Source: G965267605 sp965267605 (GTDB taxonomy: Bacteria > Bacteroidota > Bacteroidia > Flavobacteriales_E > Vicingaceae). Taken from it: 64,000 bases of DNA. A program made the position numbers and the translations under genes. The stretch is taken from contig OZ254088.1 of assembly GCA_965267605.1 (NCBI GenBank), positions 3,162,001 to 3,226,000 of the forward strand, given 5' to 3'. Under the pieces are notes generated by a model that was not told the DNA's origin, made no database searches, and saw only the letters and a program-made list of their open reading frames with translations. Positions 26,261-34,422 of this stretch are shown in pieces. Position 1 is the stretch's first letter, and each line of letters begins with the position of its first letter.

Positions 26261-27460
26261 CTAGTAGAAAGTATACTTGATGAACTGACGTTCAACAACC
26301 TTGCCTTCACCACTCTTCGTTTCAAGCCCCACCAGGTTTCCGTGTTCGTCATACGTATAGTACTCCGTTTCATCTAGTGTTCCGGCCACAAAACGTTCCC
26401 GTTTCTTTAATTGACCGTCTTTGGTGCGGTAATCGATGATTCTCTCTTTCTCCTTTACCTGACTTGCAATGGAAGAATGGAGCAGTGTTGAGGTCAGGGT
26501 TCGTTTCTTCTTGTCGTATTTGTATTGGGTGATCATGAATGGTTGTCCTTGTGAATCATAGATCACAAAGGTCTCCAGATTCTTCTTCTTATTGATTCCG
26601 TAGGTATGAGAGATCCTACGGTCGAACCAATTGGAATCTGCCACCAAAACGCCCTTCTTATTGTAGTGTGATCGCAGAATTCTGGACTGTACTACCTTCC
26701 CCTTTTGGTTGTACACCTTAGTACGGAAATCAACCAAACTATCTTGATCGTTGTACTTCATTTCCACCGTTCGCAGTGGCTCACCACTGGAGGTCAGTAG
26801 CTTTCTTTCCTTAAGTTTGCCGCTGGGTGTGTACGTCATTGCATGATAAATACAGTCCGTTTTCTTGTCTTCAATTTTGCAGTAGATGCGTTTATTAACC
26901 AAATCGCCCTTGCCATATTGAATAGAGTCAATACCAATAGGCGTAAAAACCTTATCAACACCAGGTTTATTGGCGTATTTTCTGCGAAGAGAAAGCTTAC
27001 CGTCAACGTAGTATGATGCGTCCAGAACAATTTCCTTTGTCGTGAAGTAATACTGTCTTCGTTCATATAGCTTACCATCCTTATACTTAAATGAAATACT
27101 GTCCAGGGTCCGTCTATTAACATCTCTGGTTAGCGAACGGGAGGTTTGCCATTGTTCTTTATCGCCTTTCCATACGGATTTGAACTTCTTTCTGTAGGCG
27201 CCAGTAGTGTATTTGAACCATGATTCGATAAGATGTCCATTCTTATCGTAGCTGAAAAACCCATAGGGTTCATTTGATTCTTTGTCAGGAATCATTGTTA
27301 CGGTCTTCACATTTTCAGGGGTGGTAGATTTCTTGTCTAACTCTAGAAAATGCTTGAAGTACCTCGTTGGTTGCGCTTCCTGACTGCTGGCAGGATTTAG
27401 TTGAGGTTGCGCTATGGTGGTTGCGCTAAGAAGCAGGAATGGGATTAAGTTTCTTAACAT
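26261..27460 (-). CDS. Secreted repeat-rich protein of unknown function, paralogue of the gene at 23243
   Basis: About 399 residues from the ATG at 27460; another ATG nine codons upstream gives a longer, less standard signal. The signal peptide ends TTIAQ. The mature part is basic and made of short strand-turn units such as YTPSGKLKERKLLTSSGEP and YNQKGKVVQSRILRSHYNKK, related to the repeats in the gene at 23243-24430, with Tyr and Lys at similar places. No T9SS domain or lipobox. The pair brackets the ABC exporter and may supply a related periplasmic or surface function; this is inference from position and likeness only. Confidence 0.7.
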   Translation of the reverse strand: MLRNLIPFLLLSATTIAQPQLNPASSQEAQPTRYFKHFLELDKKSTTPENVKTVTMIPDKESNEPYGFFSYDKNGHLIESWFKYTTGAYRKKFKSVWKGDKEQWQTSRSLTRDVNRRTLDSISFKYKDGKLYERRQYYFTTKEIVLDASYYVDGKLSLRRKYANKPGVDKVFTPIGIDSIQYGKGDLVNKRIYCKIEDKKTDCIYHAMTYTPSGKLKERKLLTSSGEPLRTVEMKYNDQDSLVDFRTKVYNQKGKVVQSRILRSHYNKKGVLVADSNWFDRRISHTYGINKKKNLETFVIYDSQGQPFMITQYKYDKKKRTLTSTLLHSSIASQVKEKERIIDYRTKDGQLKKRERFVAGTLDETEYYTYDEHGNLVGLETKSGEGKVVERQFIKYTFY

Positions 27461-27465
27461 GCGAT

Positions 27466-27473
27466 CAAAGTTA
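27466..27473 (-). promoter_or_regulatory. Possible -7 box just upstream of the secreted repeat gene
   Basis: CAAAGTTA (TAACTTTG on the minus strand) matches the consensus exactly but lies only 6 bases from the ATG at 27460, which would make the message nearly leaderless. If the longer start at 27487 is the true one, this is a chance match. Confidence 0.3.
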
Positions 27474-27544
27474 TGATTATGAAACACTTTCTTGGCACGG
27501 GTATTGCTAACGGAATGCTAACTTTATTTATCAAATCAGAGATC

Positions 27545-28252
27545 ATGAAAACTCGTTACTATATCATAGCTGCTGCTATTGTATTCTCCAGCACCTCAAT
27601 GTTTGCACAGGTGAGCTCTGGCACAAAACTCCAGAAAACAGGTACCAGTGCAACTACGGGGAGCAATTCGAATGCCACAATTGTCAAGGAGAAAGACCCC
27701 AATGCAGCCACCACTGGTACTTCAGTTGGCTCTAATTCATTGAAACCAGCTACAAAGCCGGATGCGAAGGTAGGCTCAGATGTGAAAGCAGGAGTGGTTC
27801 ATCAGGGTGGAAATACGGCTGTGAAAAACAATAACTCGGCAACAGCAGTGGGTGTTGTAAAGACCAGGTACGATGTAAACCTGAAAGACCCTAAGAGTGT
27901 AGTAAACGCTATGATCTATGCTGCTAAAGAGCGTGATTTCAAGGTGATGCCTGGTTTAGTGGACCCACTTATGATGACGGAAACAAAGGAAAGGTACCCG
28001 TTCATTGCGGAATTGATCCAGACGGGTAAGGTGAAGGCGGAGAATGAACAAGCTGCAGTTACTGAATTAAAGGATTACATCAATCTTTTTGAGAGTGCCA
28101 AGATCAACGGTACGATTCAATACAAGACCGCGTCAGGTTATCAGCTTGCATACGTACCGGTTTGGGTATTTAACCTTAAAGGATCTTCAAATCTGAAGGT
28201 TATCTTGATCAAACGATACGGAAACTGGTATTTCCTGGCGTATGGAACTTAG
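27545..28252 (+). CDS. Secreted protein of unknown function with low-complexity N-terminal region
   Basis: 235 residues from ATG at 27545, where a standard signal peptide starts (ending TSMFAQ); codons upstream in the same frame lie in the promoter region. Residues 23-110 are rich in Ser, Thr, Asn, Ala and Lys with little order predicted. Residues 115-235 form a compact domain with a helical start (AMIYAAKERDFKVMPGLVDP) and late beta strands ending RYGNWYFLAYGT, resembling NTF2-like or DUF4878-type folds in layout. That likeness is tentative. No anchor or T9SS signal is present. Confidence 0.65.
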   Translation: MKTRYYIIAAAIVFSSTSMFAQVSSGTKLQKTGTSATTGSNSNATIVKEKDPNAATTGTSVGSNSLKPATKPDAKVGSDVKAGVVHQGGNTAVKNNNSATAVGVVKTRYDVNLKDPKSVVNAMIYAAKERDFKVMPGLVDPLMMTETKERYPFIAELIQTGKVKAENEQAAVTELKDYINLFESAKINGTIQYKTASGYQLAYVPVWVFNLKGSSNLKVILIKRYGNWYFLAYGT

Positions 28253-28329
28253 ATTTTAGGGTTTTTTAACGGTTTCTCGACCAAAAATCCGCAACACTGT
28301 ATAGGGTTCATGCGTTTAACAAGTAACGC

Positions 28330-28512
28330 ATGAGGGCTTATAGATTTTTCATATCACTATTCTTCTACGTAGGCTTGGTAGTATTCGGAGCAAGACTTCT
28401 TTTGAAACTTGATCACTTAAGTTTCGTATTACTATTAGCAGTAGTTGCTTTGCTTTCCAGCGTGCTGGGGGGAGCTTTTGTCTTGATCAACATGTTGATC
28501 AAGAAACTTTAG
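28330..28512 (+). CDS. Small membrane protein with two hydrophobic helices
   Basis: 60 residues: a short basic start, two predicted membrane segments (about 7-25 and 30-53) with a short polar turn (KLDHLS) between, and a basic end (IKKL). It follows the 27545 gene by 77 bases. No family recognised. Codon use and hydrophobic pattern support a real gene, but its shortness limits certainty. Confidence 0.55.
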   Translation: MRAYRFFISLFFYVGLVVFGARLLLKLDHLSFVLLLAVVALLSSVLGGAFVLINMLIKKL

Positions 28513-28592
28513 TTCTCGCAGGGTAACTAAGTCTGTCCTTTGGGAAGTTTCTTGCTATTATATCTGGTTAATGAACTTATAATGGTTCTTAA

Positions 28593-28709
28593 ATGCGGGA
28601 AATGGAACTATTGGACATCATATCATACGACTATCGTATTTGGGCCAATCTGGTGGTGGTGGCAATGATTTTATTCATTGTTAAAGCTCCAGATAAGACC
28701 GAATCATAA
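28593..28709 (+). CDS. Candidate 38-residue single-span membrane peptide
   Basis: A reading frame of 38 codons encodes an acidic-amphipathic start (MREMELLDIISYDYR), one hydrophobic segment (residues 16-30, about IWANLVVVAMILFIV) and a charged tail ending TES. It is the only coding candidate in the 287 bases between 28512 and 28800; the rest of that gap shows nothing recognisable. No clear ribosome binding site is present and conservation was not tested. Confidence 0.3.
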   Translation: MREMELLDIISYDYRIWANLVVVAMILFIVKAPDKTES

Positions 28710-28799
28710 GTCGAGCGACTCAAACAAGAGGTTCGTCTAATTAGTGGCATGAGTAGTTACTCAATTGCTTAAATTGAGGCTGTATTAAAACTACTGTTC

Positions 28800-29426
28800 A
28801 TGAAAAGACAATTACTCTTGATGTTGGGTTTGCTTCTGGGCATCGTAACCTCGATGCACGGTCAACTCTACATTAATTTTAACGTTACCCAGGCACCTGC
28901 CCTTGTTGCAGCTGCGGGCACTGATCATAATGTGTGTCGGGTAGACACTGTTCAACTTGGAGGTTCTCCTAGCGCAACAGGCGGTACAGCTGGCTACCAG
29001 TACAGTTGGTCTACTACTGGAGCGATCTCAAGCACAACAGCTCCAAATCCTTTGGGAAATACCAACGTAACAACAGACTACATCCTTACAGTTACAGATA
29101 CCAATAACTGTACGTCTACTGACACGGCAACGGTCAACATCAGCCCGTGTACAGGTGTTCAGGAGTGGAATCTTCCCTTGGATGTAAATGTGTCTCCGAA
29201 TCCAGGAGATGGAATGTTTACGATCAAACTCTCAGGCACTTATAATAGGAACATAACGATGACGGTGCGTAACGCATTAGGACAAATTGTTCGTTCGGAG
29301 GAATTAGGAAAGATCACTAACCAACGTCAAGTACAGTTGGACCTTACCAAAGAATCAAAAGGAATGTACTACCTGGATCTCTCAGGGAGAAAGGAACATT
29401 CTGTAACTAAACTAATTGTTCAATAG
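28800..29426 (+). CDS. Secreted PKD-like protein with T9SS sorting domain, first gene of a duplicated cassette
   Basis: 208 residues. A signal peptide (ending SMHGQ) is followed by a domain of about 85 residues resembling SprB/PKD-type repeats: GTDHNVCRVDTVQLGGSPSA, then GYQYSWSTTGAIS, then a strand with LTVTDTNNCTSTDTATVNI. A type A sorting domain (about 125-208) starts VSPNPGDGMF and ends KLIVQ. The SprB-like repeat is common in gliding and adhesion proteins of the phylum. The minus-strand gene at 57015-57641 is a close paralogue of the same length. The next gene starts 14 bases downstream. Confidence 0.8.
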   Translation: MKRQLLLMLGLLLGIVTSMHGQLYINFNVTQAPALVAAAGTDHNVCRVDTVQLGGSPSATGGTAGYQYSWSTTGAISSTTAPNPLGNTNVTTDYILTVTDTNNCTSTDTATVNISPCTGVQEWNLPLDVNVSPNPGDGMFTIKLSGTYNRNITMTVRNALGQIVRSEELGKITNQRQVQLDLTKESKGMYYLDLSGRKEHSVTKLIVQ

Positions 29427-29440
29427 CAAAGGGATTGATG

Positions 29441-30460
29441 ATGAAAGAGCTTAAGAAAATATTTGCAGCTGCTATAGCAACAATTAGCATTGCAGGAACG
29501 ATGAATGCCCAAACCATTTGCGGGGGCGATACGGTTTGTTTCACCACCAGTGCACGGGGAACTATTCAATGGCAGCATTCAACCAATCAAACTACATGGA
29601 CCAACCTGGCTGGTGTAACAGGCGATACGGCTTGTTTTGCACCTACTGCTACCGGGTGGTACCGTGCGGAAATTACAGATGGAACATGTGATCCAATCTA
29701 TTCAGATACCAGTTACTTAACCGTAGTTGGTGCCAGCGGAGTAGACACCTTTTACTATACAGGCGGGGTTCAAATGTTCGTAGTGCCATGCTCCAAAACG
29801 TTTACCCTCAACGCTTGGGGTGCACAAGGTGGAGATGACACACCGACCGCAGGCGGAATGGGTGGTTACGCCACCGGGCAATACACAGCCAATGCTGGAG
29901 ATACCCTTTGGGTGTACGTTGGCGGAAAGGGAACTGATGGACCAGGTGGCCTGAACTGCAACTCGCCAGGCGGATGGAATGGTGGTGGCCCAACTGGGTC
30001 TATCTGTTGTTCTAATGCCGGAGGTGGTGCAGGTGCCGGAGGCGGTGGAACTGATATTCGTGTGAACGGTCAGGCGCTTACCAATAGAATTATCGTTGGC
30101 GGTGGCGGTGGCGGTGCAGGGTCCAACAACGTAGGCGCTGCAGGCGGTGGAACCACTGGGGGAAATGGCAATCCTTACAACGGGGTTTCTGCCATAGGTG
30201 GATCACAAACTGCTGGTGGAACACCAGGAGGTCATTATACTGCTCACGCATGTATTGCTGGAACCGCTGGCTCATTAGGCCAGGGAGGAATGGGAGACGG
30301 CAATGATGGTGGTGGTGGCGGAGGCGGCTACTACGGTGGTGGTGGCGGTGCCAACAATGGTGGCGGAGGCGGTGGCTCCGGCTATATTGGTGGTGTTACA
30401 GGAGGATCAATGTCCTCCGGTGTTAGATCAGGCCACGGATTGGTAATCATTACCTGGTAA
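29441..30460 (+). CDS. Secreted glycine-rich protein (ALK/LTK-type domain) without sorting domain
   Basis: 339 residues from the third of three successive start codons (TTG, ATG, ATG), chosen because AAAGGG lies 7 bases before it; the ATG at 29438 is as good. A signal peptide (ending MNAQ) precedes an Ig-like domain (about 22-100: CFTTSARGTIQWQHSTN and DTACFAPTATGWYRAEIT), then a glycine-rich domain (about 105-339) with the usual landmarks: a first strand with FVVPCS, WGAQGG, DTLWVYVGGKG, FNGG-like turns, NRIIVGGGGGG, GGYYGGGGG, SGYIGGVTGG and a final HGLVIITW. This is the PF12810 pattern known from the ALK and LTK receptors. Unlike the array at 31-42 kb, it stops right after the glycine-rich domain, with no T9SS domain. 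It may stay bound to its T9SS-exported neighbour. Confidence 0.8.
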   Translation: MKELKKIFAAAIATISIAGTMNAQTICGGDTVCFTTSARGTIQWQHSTNQTTWTNLAGVTGDTACFAPTATGWYRAEITDGTCDPIYSDTSYLTVVGASGVDTFYYTGGVQMFVVPCSKTFTLNAWGAQGGDDTPTAGGMGGYATGQYTANAGDTLWVYVGGKGTDGPGGLNCNSPGGWNGGGPTGSICCSNAGGGAGAGGGGTDIRVNGQALTNRIIVGGGGGGAGSNNVGAAGGGTTGGNGNPYNGVSAIGGSQTAGGTPGGHYTAHACIAGTAGSLGQGGMGDGNDGGGGGGGYYGGGGGANNGGGGGGSGYIGGVTGGSMSSGVRSGHGLVIITW

Positions 30461-30465
30461 TAAGA

Positions 30466-31152
30466 CTAAATGAACATGTGACCCTCTGTCTCTACAGGCA
30501 GGGGGTCTTTTTTTGCTCGCTTGTGAAGTCGATGTATGAGTGTGCCTAACACCAAGCCATAGATAATGTGTCCAATAGCGCTGCCAATCACATTGAGCGG
30601 TGTTAATTCGAACATTAGGTTCTGCCCCTGATTGGAGAAAACCAACAGTAACATCAGGCAACTATAGATAAACAAGCCATAAATGAGCCCTAGAACTTTC
30701 AAATTCATTCTTGGCTTGAATAGCGTGACCAAAGCACCAAAAACGATACCCATTCCGCCACCGTTCCCGGCATATCTCCAACCGTAACCTACGCTCCAAT
30801 GTGCACCTTCAGTGCCCAGAACCCAGTCGCCAATTTTGGGAATGAAATCGTTCCAGCCAGCAATCATGAAAGGTATTCTGCTAAAATCATAGATGGTAAC
30901 GGCTATTATTCCGAATAACCAACTTGTTAGAATGACTTTGCCAGCTTTTGGATCGGAAATTCCCGCGAGCAGGATAACCAAATAAGCGGGAAGTACACAG
31001 AAAATGGCGCTGGTCTGCAATGGGGCAAAACCCAGCACACTTGCCGCTATAGCTGTGATCGGGAAGAAACCACCAAGCATAGCAATCAACAAGATAAGCT
31101 TGGTGTTGCCTAACAACGCGTTTGCGCCAGATATCTGAATAGTTCTTGTCAT
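30466..31152 (-). CDS. Membrane protein of unknown function
   Basis: 228 residues with about six hydrophobic segments (roughly 18-38, 48-66, 78-96, 135-150, 158-175 and 188-205), a glycine-rich loop (WRYAGNGGGMG) between the third and fourth, and a short polar C-terminus ending GHMFI. It sits between the glycine-rich cassette and the seven-gene array but reads in the opposite direction. No family was recognised; lipid- or sensor-type roles cannot be told apart. Confidence 0.65.
   Translation of the reverse strand: MTRTIQISGANALLGNTKLILLIAMLGGFFPITAIAASVLGFAPLQTSAIFCVLPAYLVILLAGISDPKAGKVILTSWLFGIIAVTIYDFSRIPFMIAGWNDFIPKIGDWVLGTEGAHWSVGYGWRYAGNGGGMGIVFGALVTLFKPRMNLKVLGLIYGLFIYSCLMLLLVFSNQGQNLMFELTPLNVIGSAIGHIIYGLVLGTLIHRLHKRAKKDPLPVETEGHMFI
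30480..30514 (+). terminator. Rho-independent terminator after the glycine-rich gene
   Basis: GACCCTCTGTC (30480-30490) pairs, with two G-T pairs, with GGCAGGGGGTC (30497-30507), followed by seven T. It lies inside the last codons of the convergent membrane-protein gene, which therefore carries terminator-encoding codons at its 3' end. Confidence 0.85.
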
Positions 31153-31267
31153 AATTCTCTATTGAGATAGTCAGGTTTGAATTTTCCATAAAGTTTTTCC
31201 AGAACCACTGTAAATACTTGCGTAGCTCGCATTTTGGTCCGATCTTGCACCCACCAAACCTATTAGT

Positions 31268-32845
31268 ATGAAAAATCTCCTCGTTACTGCGATGCTATTA
31301 AGCGTCTTTGGGGCTTTTGCGCAATGCCCACCACAAATAACATGTCCAGGCAACATAACGGTATCGAACGATCCCGGTAAGTGTTCAGCTGTAGTTAATT
31401 ACAATACGCCAAATGGAATAGATACCTGCTTGTCAGGTAGTCAAACATTCAATTATTCAGGCGTTATCGACACCTTCATTGTTCCTTTAGGATTAGGTAC
31501 GATCACAATTGAAGCTTGGGGTGCCCAAGGTGGCACTGGTAACTGGTCTCCTCCAGGAAATGCAGGTGGGCTTGGAGCATACATCAAAGGAGATGTAACA
31601 GTTTCAGGTGGTGATACGATTTTGATCCTTGTTGGTGAAATGGGTGAAACTCAGGGTACCGGTGGCGGTGGCGGAGGATCCTTCACAGCTACAACGGGAA
31701 ACACACCACTGATCATTGCCGGTGGCGGTGGTGGTGGAACATTCGATGAGCAGGGTGTTGACGCGTCAACTACGCAGAATGGAACCATGGATAGCCAAAA
31801 TGCTGTGAATGGTGGAACCGGTGGAGCCGGTGGTAGCGTTTGCGGAACCAACCAGAATGATGGTGGTGGCGGAGGAGGTTTCCTCACTGATGGAGCAGAT
31901 GCCCGAACAACTGGTGCTGGCGGCTTTGGCGGTAAAGCATTTGTTAATGGCGGTGCTGGGGCACCAAGAGGTATCAATGGAACTTGCACCGGATGTGCCG
32001 GAGGTTTTGGAGGAGGCGGTAGCGGTTCCTGCAACACTGTCGGTGGTGGCGGTGGTGGTGGATACTCTGGCGGTGCCGGAGGAAAGCACTACAACAACTG
32101 TATTTCCAATGCAACACGCTCTGGTGGCGGTGGCGGTGGATCGTTTAATGCTGGCTCCAACACAGCTGATTCGGCTGGAGTAAGAACCGGTAACGGTCTG
32201 GTAAGAATTACATGGAACGGTGCGGGTGTAACAACGAACCAAATTGCTGGTTTGCCTTCAGGATCAACTTTCCCGGTAGGTACAACGAATAACACCTTTG
32301 TAACTTCTAATTCAGCAGGTTCAGATACGTGCTCTTTCACGGTAACGGTTAACGATACAAATGCTACTCCATCTATAGGTGCGCTTAGCCAGGATACGAT
32401 CTGTACTTCTTCAGGTACGATTACACTTCCGGCTGGTAGCCCGGCAGGTGGTGTTTACAGCGGTACAGGTGTAACAGGAAACATGTTTGATCCTGCCGCA
32501 GCAGAACAAGGCAACCACTGGATCTATTATACTGATACATCAGGATGTAACCATGCTGATTCAGTAATGATCACTGTTGTGTGGTGTGCAGGACTTGAAG
32601 AGCAGCGTACTGTCAACAACATCAAAGTAACACCAAACCCATCTAATGGTATTTACCAGTTGAATGCTGGTGAGGGCATTACGGCAAGCTATACGGTTGC
32701 TGATGTAACTGGACGCATTGTGGTAAGCGAAACAACCTTTAGAAGATCTTCCGAAATTGACATTACCACGGAAGAGAATGGGGTATACATCGTCACGCTT
32801 AGGGTCGCAAACGCTTCAAGAACGATCCGGCTGATCAAAAACTAG
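31268..32845 (+). CDS. Array gene 1: split-HYR glycine-rich T9SS protein
   Basis: 525 residues. Signal peptide (1-18, ending GAFA); first HYR half (about 20-55: CPGNITVSNDPGKCSAVVNY, then DTC); glycine-rich insertion (about 58-318, from FNYSGVIDTFIV to VRITWNG); second HYR half (about 322-362, with LPSGSTFPVG and CSFTVTVND); Ig-like domain (about 366-443, SQDTICTSSG and HWIYYTDTSGCNHADSV); sorting domain (about 452-525, NPSNGIYQ to RTIRLIKN). Its glycine-rich part differs from genes two to four: it has GVIDTFIV instead of GSVQFWVV and matches gene seven there. It begins 116 bases past the divergent membrane-protein gene, so a promoter for the whole operon should lie between. Confidence 0.85.
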   Translation: MKNLLVTAMLLSVFGAFAQCPPQITCPGNITVSNDPGKCSAVVNYNTPNGIDTCLSGSQTFNYSGVIDTFIVPLGLGTITIEAWGAQGGTGNWSPPGNAGGLGAYIKGDVTVSGGDTILILVGEMGETQGTGGGGGGSFTATTGNTPLIIAGGGGGGTFDEQGVDASTTQNGTMDSQNAVNGGTGGAGGSVCGTNQNDGGGGGGFLTDGADARTTGAGGFGGKAFVNGGAGAPRGINGTCTGCAGGFGGGGSGSCNTVGGGGGGGYSGGAGGKHYNNCISNATRSGGGGGGSFNAGSNTADSAGVRTGNGLVRITWNGAGVTTNQIAGLPSGSTFPVGTTNNTFVTSNSAGSDTCSFTVTVNDTNATPSIGALSQDTICTSSGTITLPAGSPAGGVYSGTGVTGNMFDPAAAEQGNHWIYYTDTSGCNHADSVMITVVWCAGLEEQRTVNNIKVTPNPSNGIYQLNAGEGITASYTVADVTGRIVVSETTFRRSSEIDITTEENGVYIVTLRVANASRTIRLIKN

Positions 32846-32852
32846 CGTTGGT

Positions 32853-34415
32853 ATGAAGAAGTTATTTATCACAGGAGTTAGCGTCCTGGCATTTGGGTTT
32901 GGTGCGCTCGCACAGTGCCCGCAGATAACGTGCCCGGGAAACATTACCGTTGATAATGATTCAGGCAAGTGTAGTGCTGTAGTAAACTATTCAGTTATTG
33001 CTCAGGACACTTGTGGTAGTGGTTCACAAACATTTAGCTACACAGGATCCGTACAGTTTTGGGTTGTACCAACAGGCATCTACAATGTGAACATTCAGGC
33101 TGCCGGAGCGCAAGGGGGGTCAAATGCCTTAACCATTCCTGGTGGACTGGGGGGAGACGCGGCAGGTGACCTTGTTGTGAATCCTGGTGATACCCTCTGG
33201 ATCTACGTTGGAGGAACCAACGGGTTCAATGGTGGTGGACAAGCCGGAACTTCTGGAACATGCACACAGGCCAGTGGTGGTACTGGTGGTGGTGCATCAG
33301 ACGTTCGCTTTGGCGGTCAGGCGTTAACGAATAGAGTGATCGTTGCCGGTGGTGGTGGCGGTGCTGCAGGAAACCGTGTTCAAGGCTGCGCCAGAGGCGG
33401 AGGTGGAGGCGGTGGCGGAGGCTACTACGGAGGTGGTGGCGGTGCCGCATGGCCGCAAAATGGTTTGATGGCTGGGGGTGGAACCCAGACCGCAGGCGGT
33501 TCGGCTGGAACCTCTACTTATGGCCCACCTGCACCAGCTAACAATGGCAATGCAGGCGTACTAGGTGTTGGAGGTAACGGAGGAATAGAACAGAACAGTA
33601 GTCAGAGTGGTAGCGCAACTGCACTTACAGGTGGTGTCGGAGGTGGTGCCACAGGAGGCATTGGTCAGTATGGCCCTAACTGGACTGGTGGCAGTGGTGG
33701 AGGTGGCTCCAGCTACATCGGTGGGGTAACCAACGGTGTTACCAATTCAGGTTCGCAAACTGGTGATGGCTATGTTACTGTATCGTATACAGGTCCGGTA
33801 ACGCTTACCCAAACAAGTGGACTTCCTTCAGGCTCGACTTTCCCGGTAGGTACTACAGTGAATTCTTTCCTGGTAACAGGGTCTGGACCTAGCGATAGCT
33901 GTTCGTTTACAGTAACTGTGAATGATACGAATGCGGTTCCTACACTTGGTGCGTTGTCTCAGGATACAATCTGTACTTCCTCGGGTACAATTACTCTGCC
34001 AACGGGTAGTCCAGCAGGTGGAGTTTACAGTGGTACTGGTGTAACTGGCAACATGTTCGATCCTGCGACTGCAGAAAAAGGAGATCACTGGATTTATTAC
34101 ACAGATACTTCAGGCTGTAACCACGCAGACTCTGTTTTGATTACAGTTGTGTGGTGCACAGGCGTTGAAGAACAACGGATCGTGGATGACATTGCTGTTA
34201 CACCAAACCCATCGAATGGTTTGTATCAATTGAACGCTGGAGACGGAGTTACCGCTACTTATAAGGTAACCGATGTAACAGGCCGAGTGGTTGTTACCGA
34301 AACTACCTTCAGGAAACAAACGCAAATAGATATTACTAAGGAGAAAGATGGAGTGTATATGATCAACCTAAAGGTTGCCAATGCCTCCAGAACTATTAGA
34401 CTGATTAAAAACTAA
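32853..34415 (+). CDS. Array gene 2: split-HYR glycine-rich T9SS protein
   Basis: 520 residues, 7 bases after gene 1. Same order: signal peptide (ending GALA), first HYR half (CPGNITVDNDSGKCSAVVNY; the usual DPGKC is DSGKC here), glycine-rich insertion (about 62-313, with WIYVGGTNGFNGGG, NRVIVAGGGGG, GGYYGGGGG and SSYIGGVTNG), second HYR half (about 317-354), Ig-like domain (about 358-435) and sorting domain (about 445-520, ending RTIRLIKN). A Cys pair in the insertion (TCTQASGG, QGCARGG) recurs at the same places in genes three and four, pointing to a conserved disulfide. A stretch of its Ig-like coding region is almost identical in DNA to gene 3. Confidence 0.85.
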   Translation: MKKLFITGVSVLAFGFGALAQCPQITCPGNITVDNDSGKCSAVVNYSVIAQDTCGSGSQTFSYTGSVQFWVVPTGIYNVNIQAAGAQGGSNALTIPGGLGGDAAGDLVVNPGDTLWIYVGGTNGFNGGGQAGTSGTCTQASGGTGGGASDVRFGGQALTNRVIVAGGGGGAAGNRVQGCARGGGGGGGGGYYGGGGGAAWPQNGLMAGGGTQTAGGSAGTSTYGPPAPANNGNAGVLGVGGNGGIEQNSSQSGSATALTGGVGGGATGGIGQYGPNWTGGSGGGGSSYIGGVTNGVTNSGSQTGDGYVTVSYTGPVTLTQTSGLPSGSTFPVGTTVNSFLVTGSGPSDSCSFTVTVNDTNAVPTLGALSQDTICTSSGTITLPTGSPAGGVYSGTGVTGNMFDPATAEKGDHWIYYTDTSGCNHADSVLITVVWCTGVEEQRIVDDIAVTPNPSNGLYQLNAGDGVTATYKVTDVTGRVVVTETTFRKQTQIDITKEKDGVYMINLKVANASRTIRLIKN

Positions 34416-34422
34416 GATTGAA

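Larger units (their letters stand above)
28800..30460 (+). repeat. Left copy of a duplicated two-gene cassette (inverted relative to 55970-57641)
   Basis: A PKD-like T9SS gene and a glycine-rich gene without sorting domain lie in the same order, with similar short gaps, as in the minus-strand copy at 57641-55970. Proteins are closely related and DNA identity in the PKD part is roughly three quarters by eye (not computed). The two copies bracket the seven-gene array. Confidence 0.7.
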
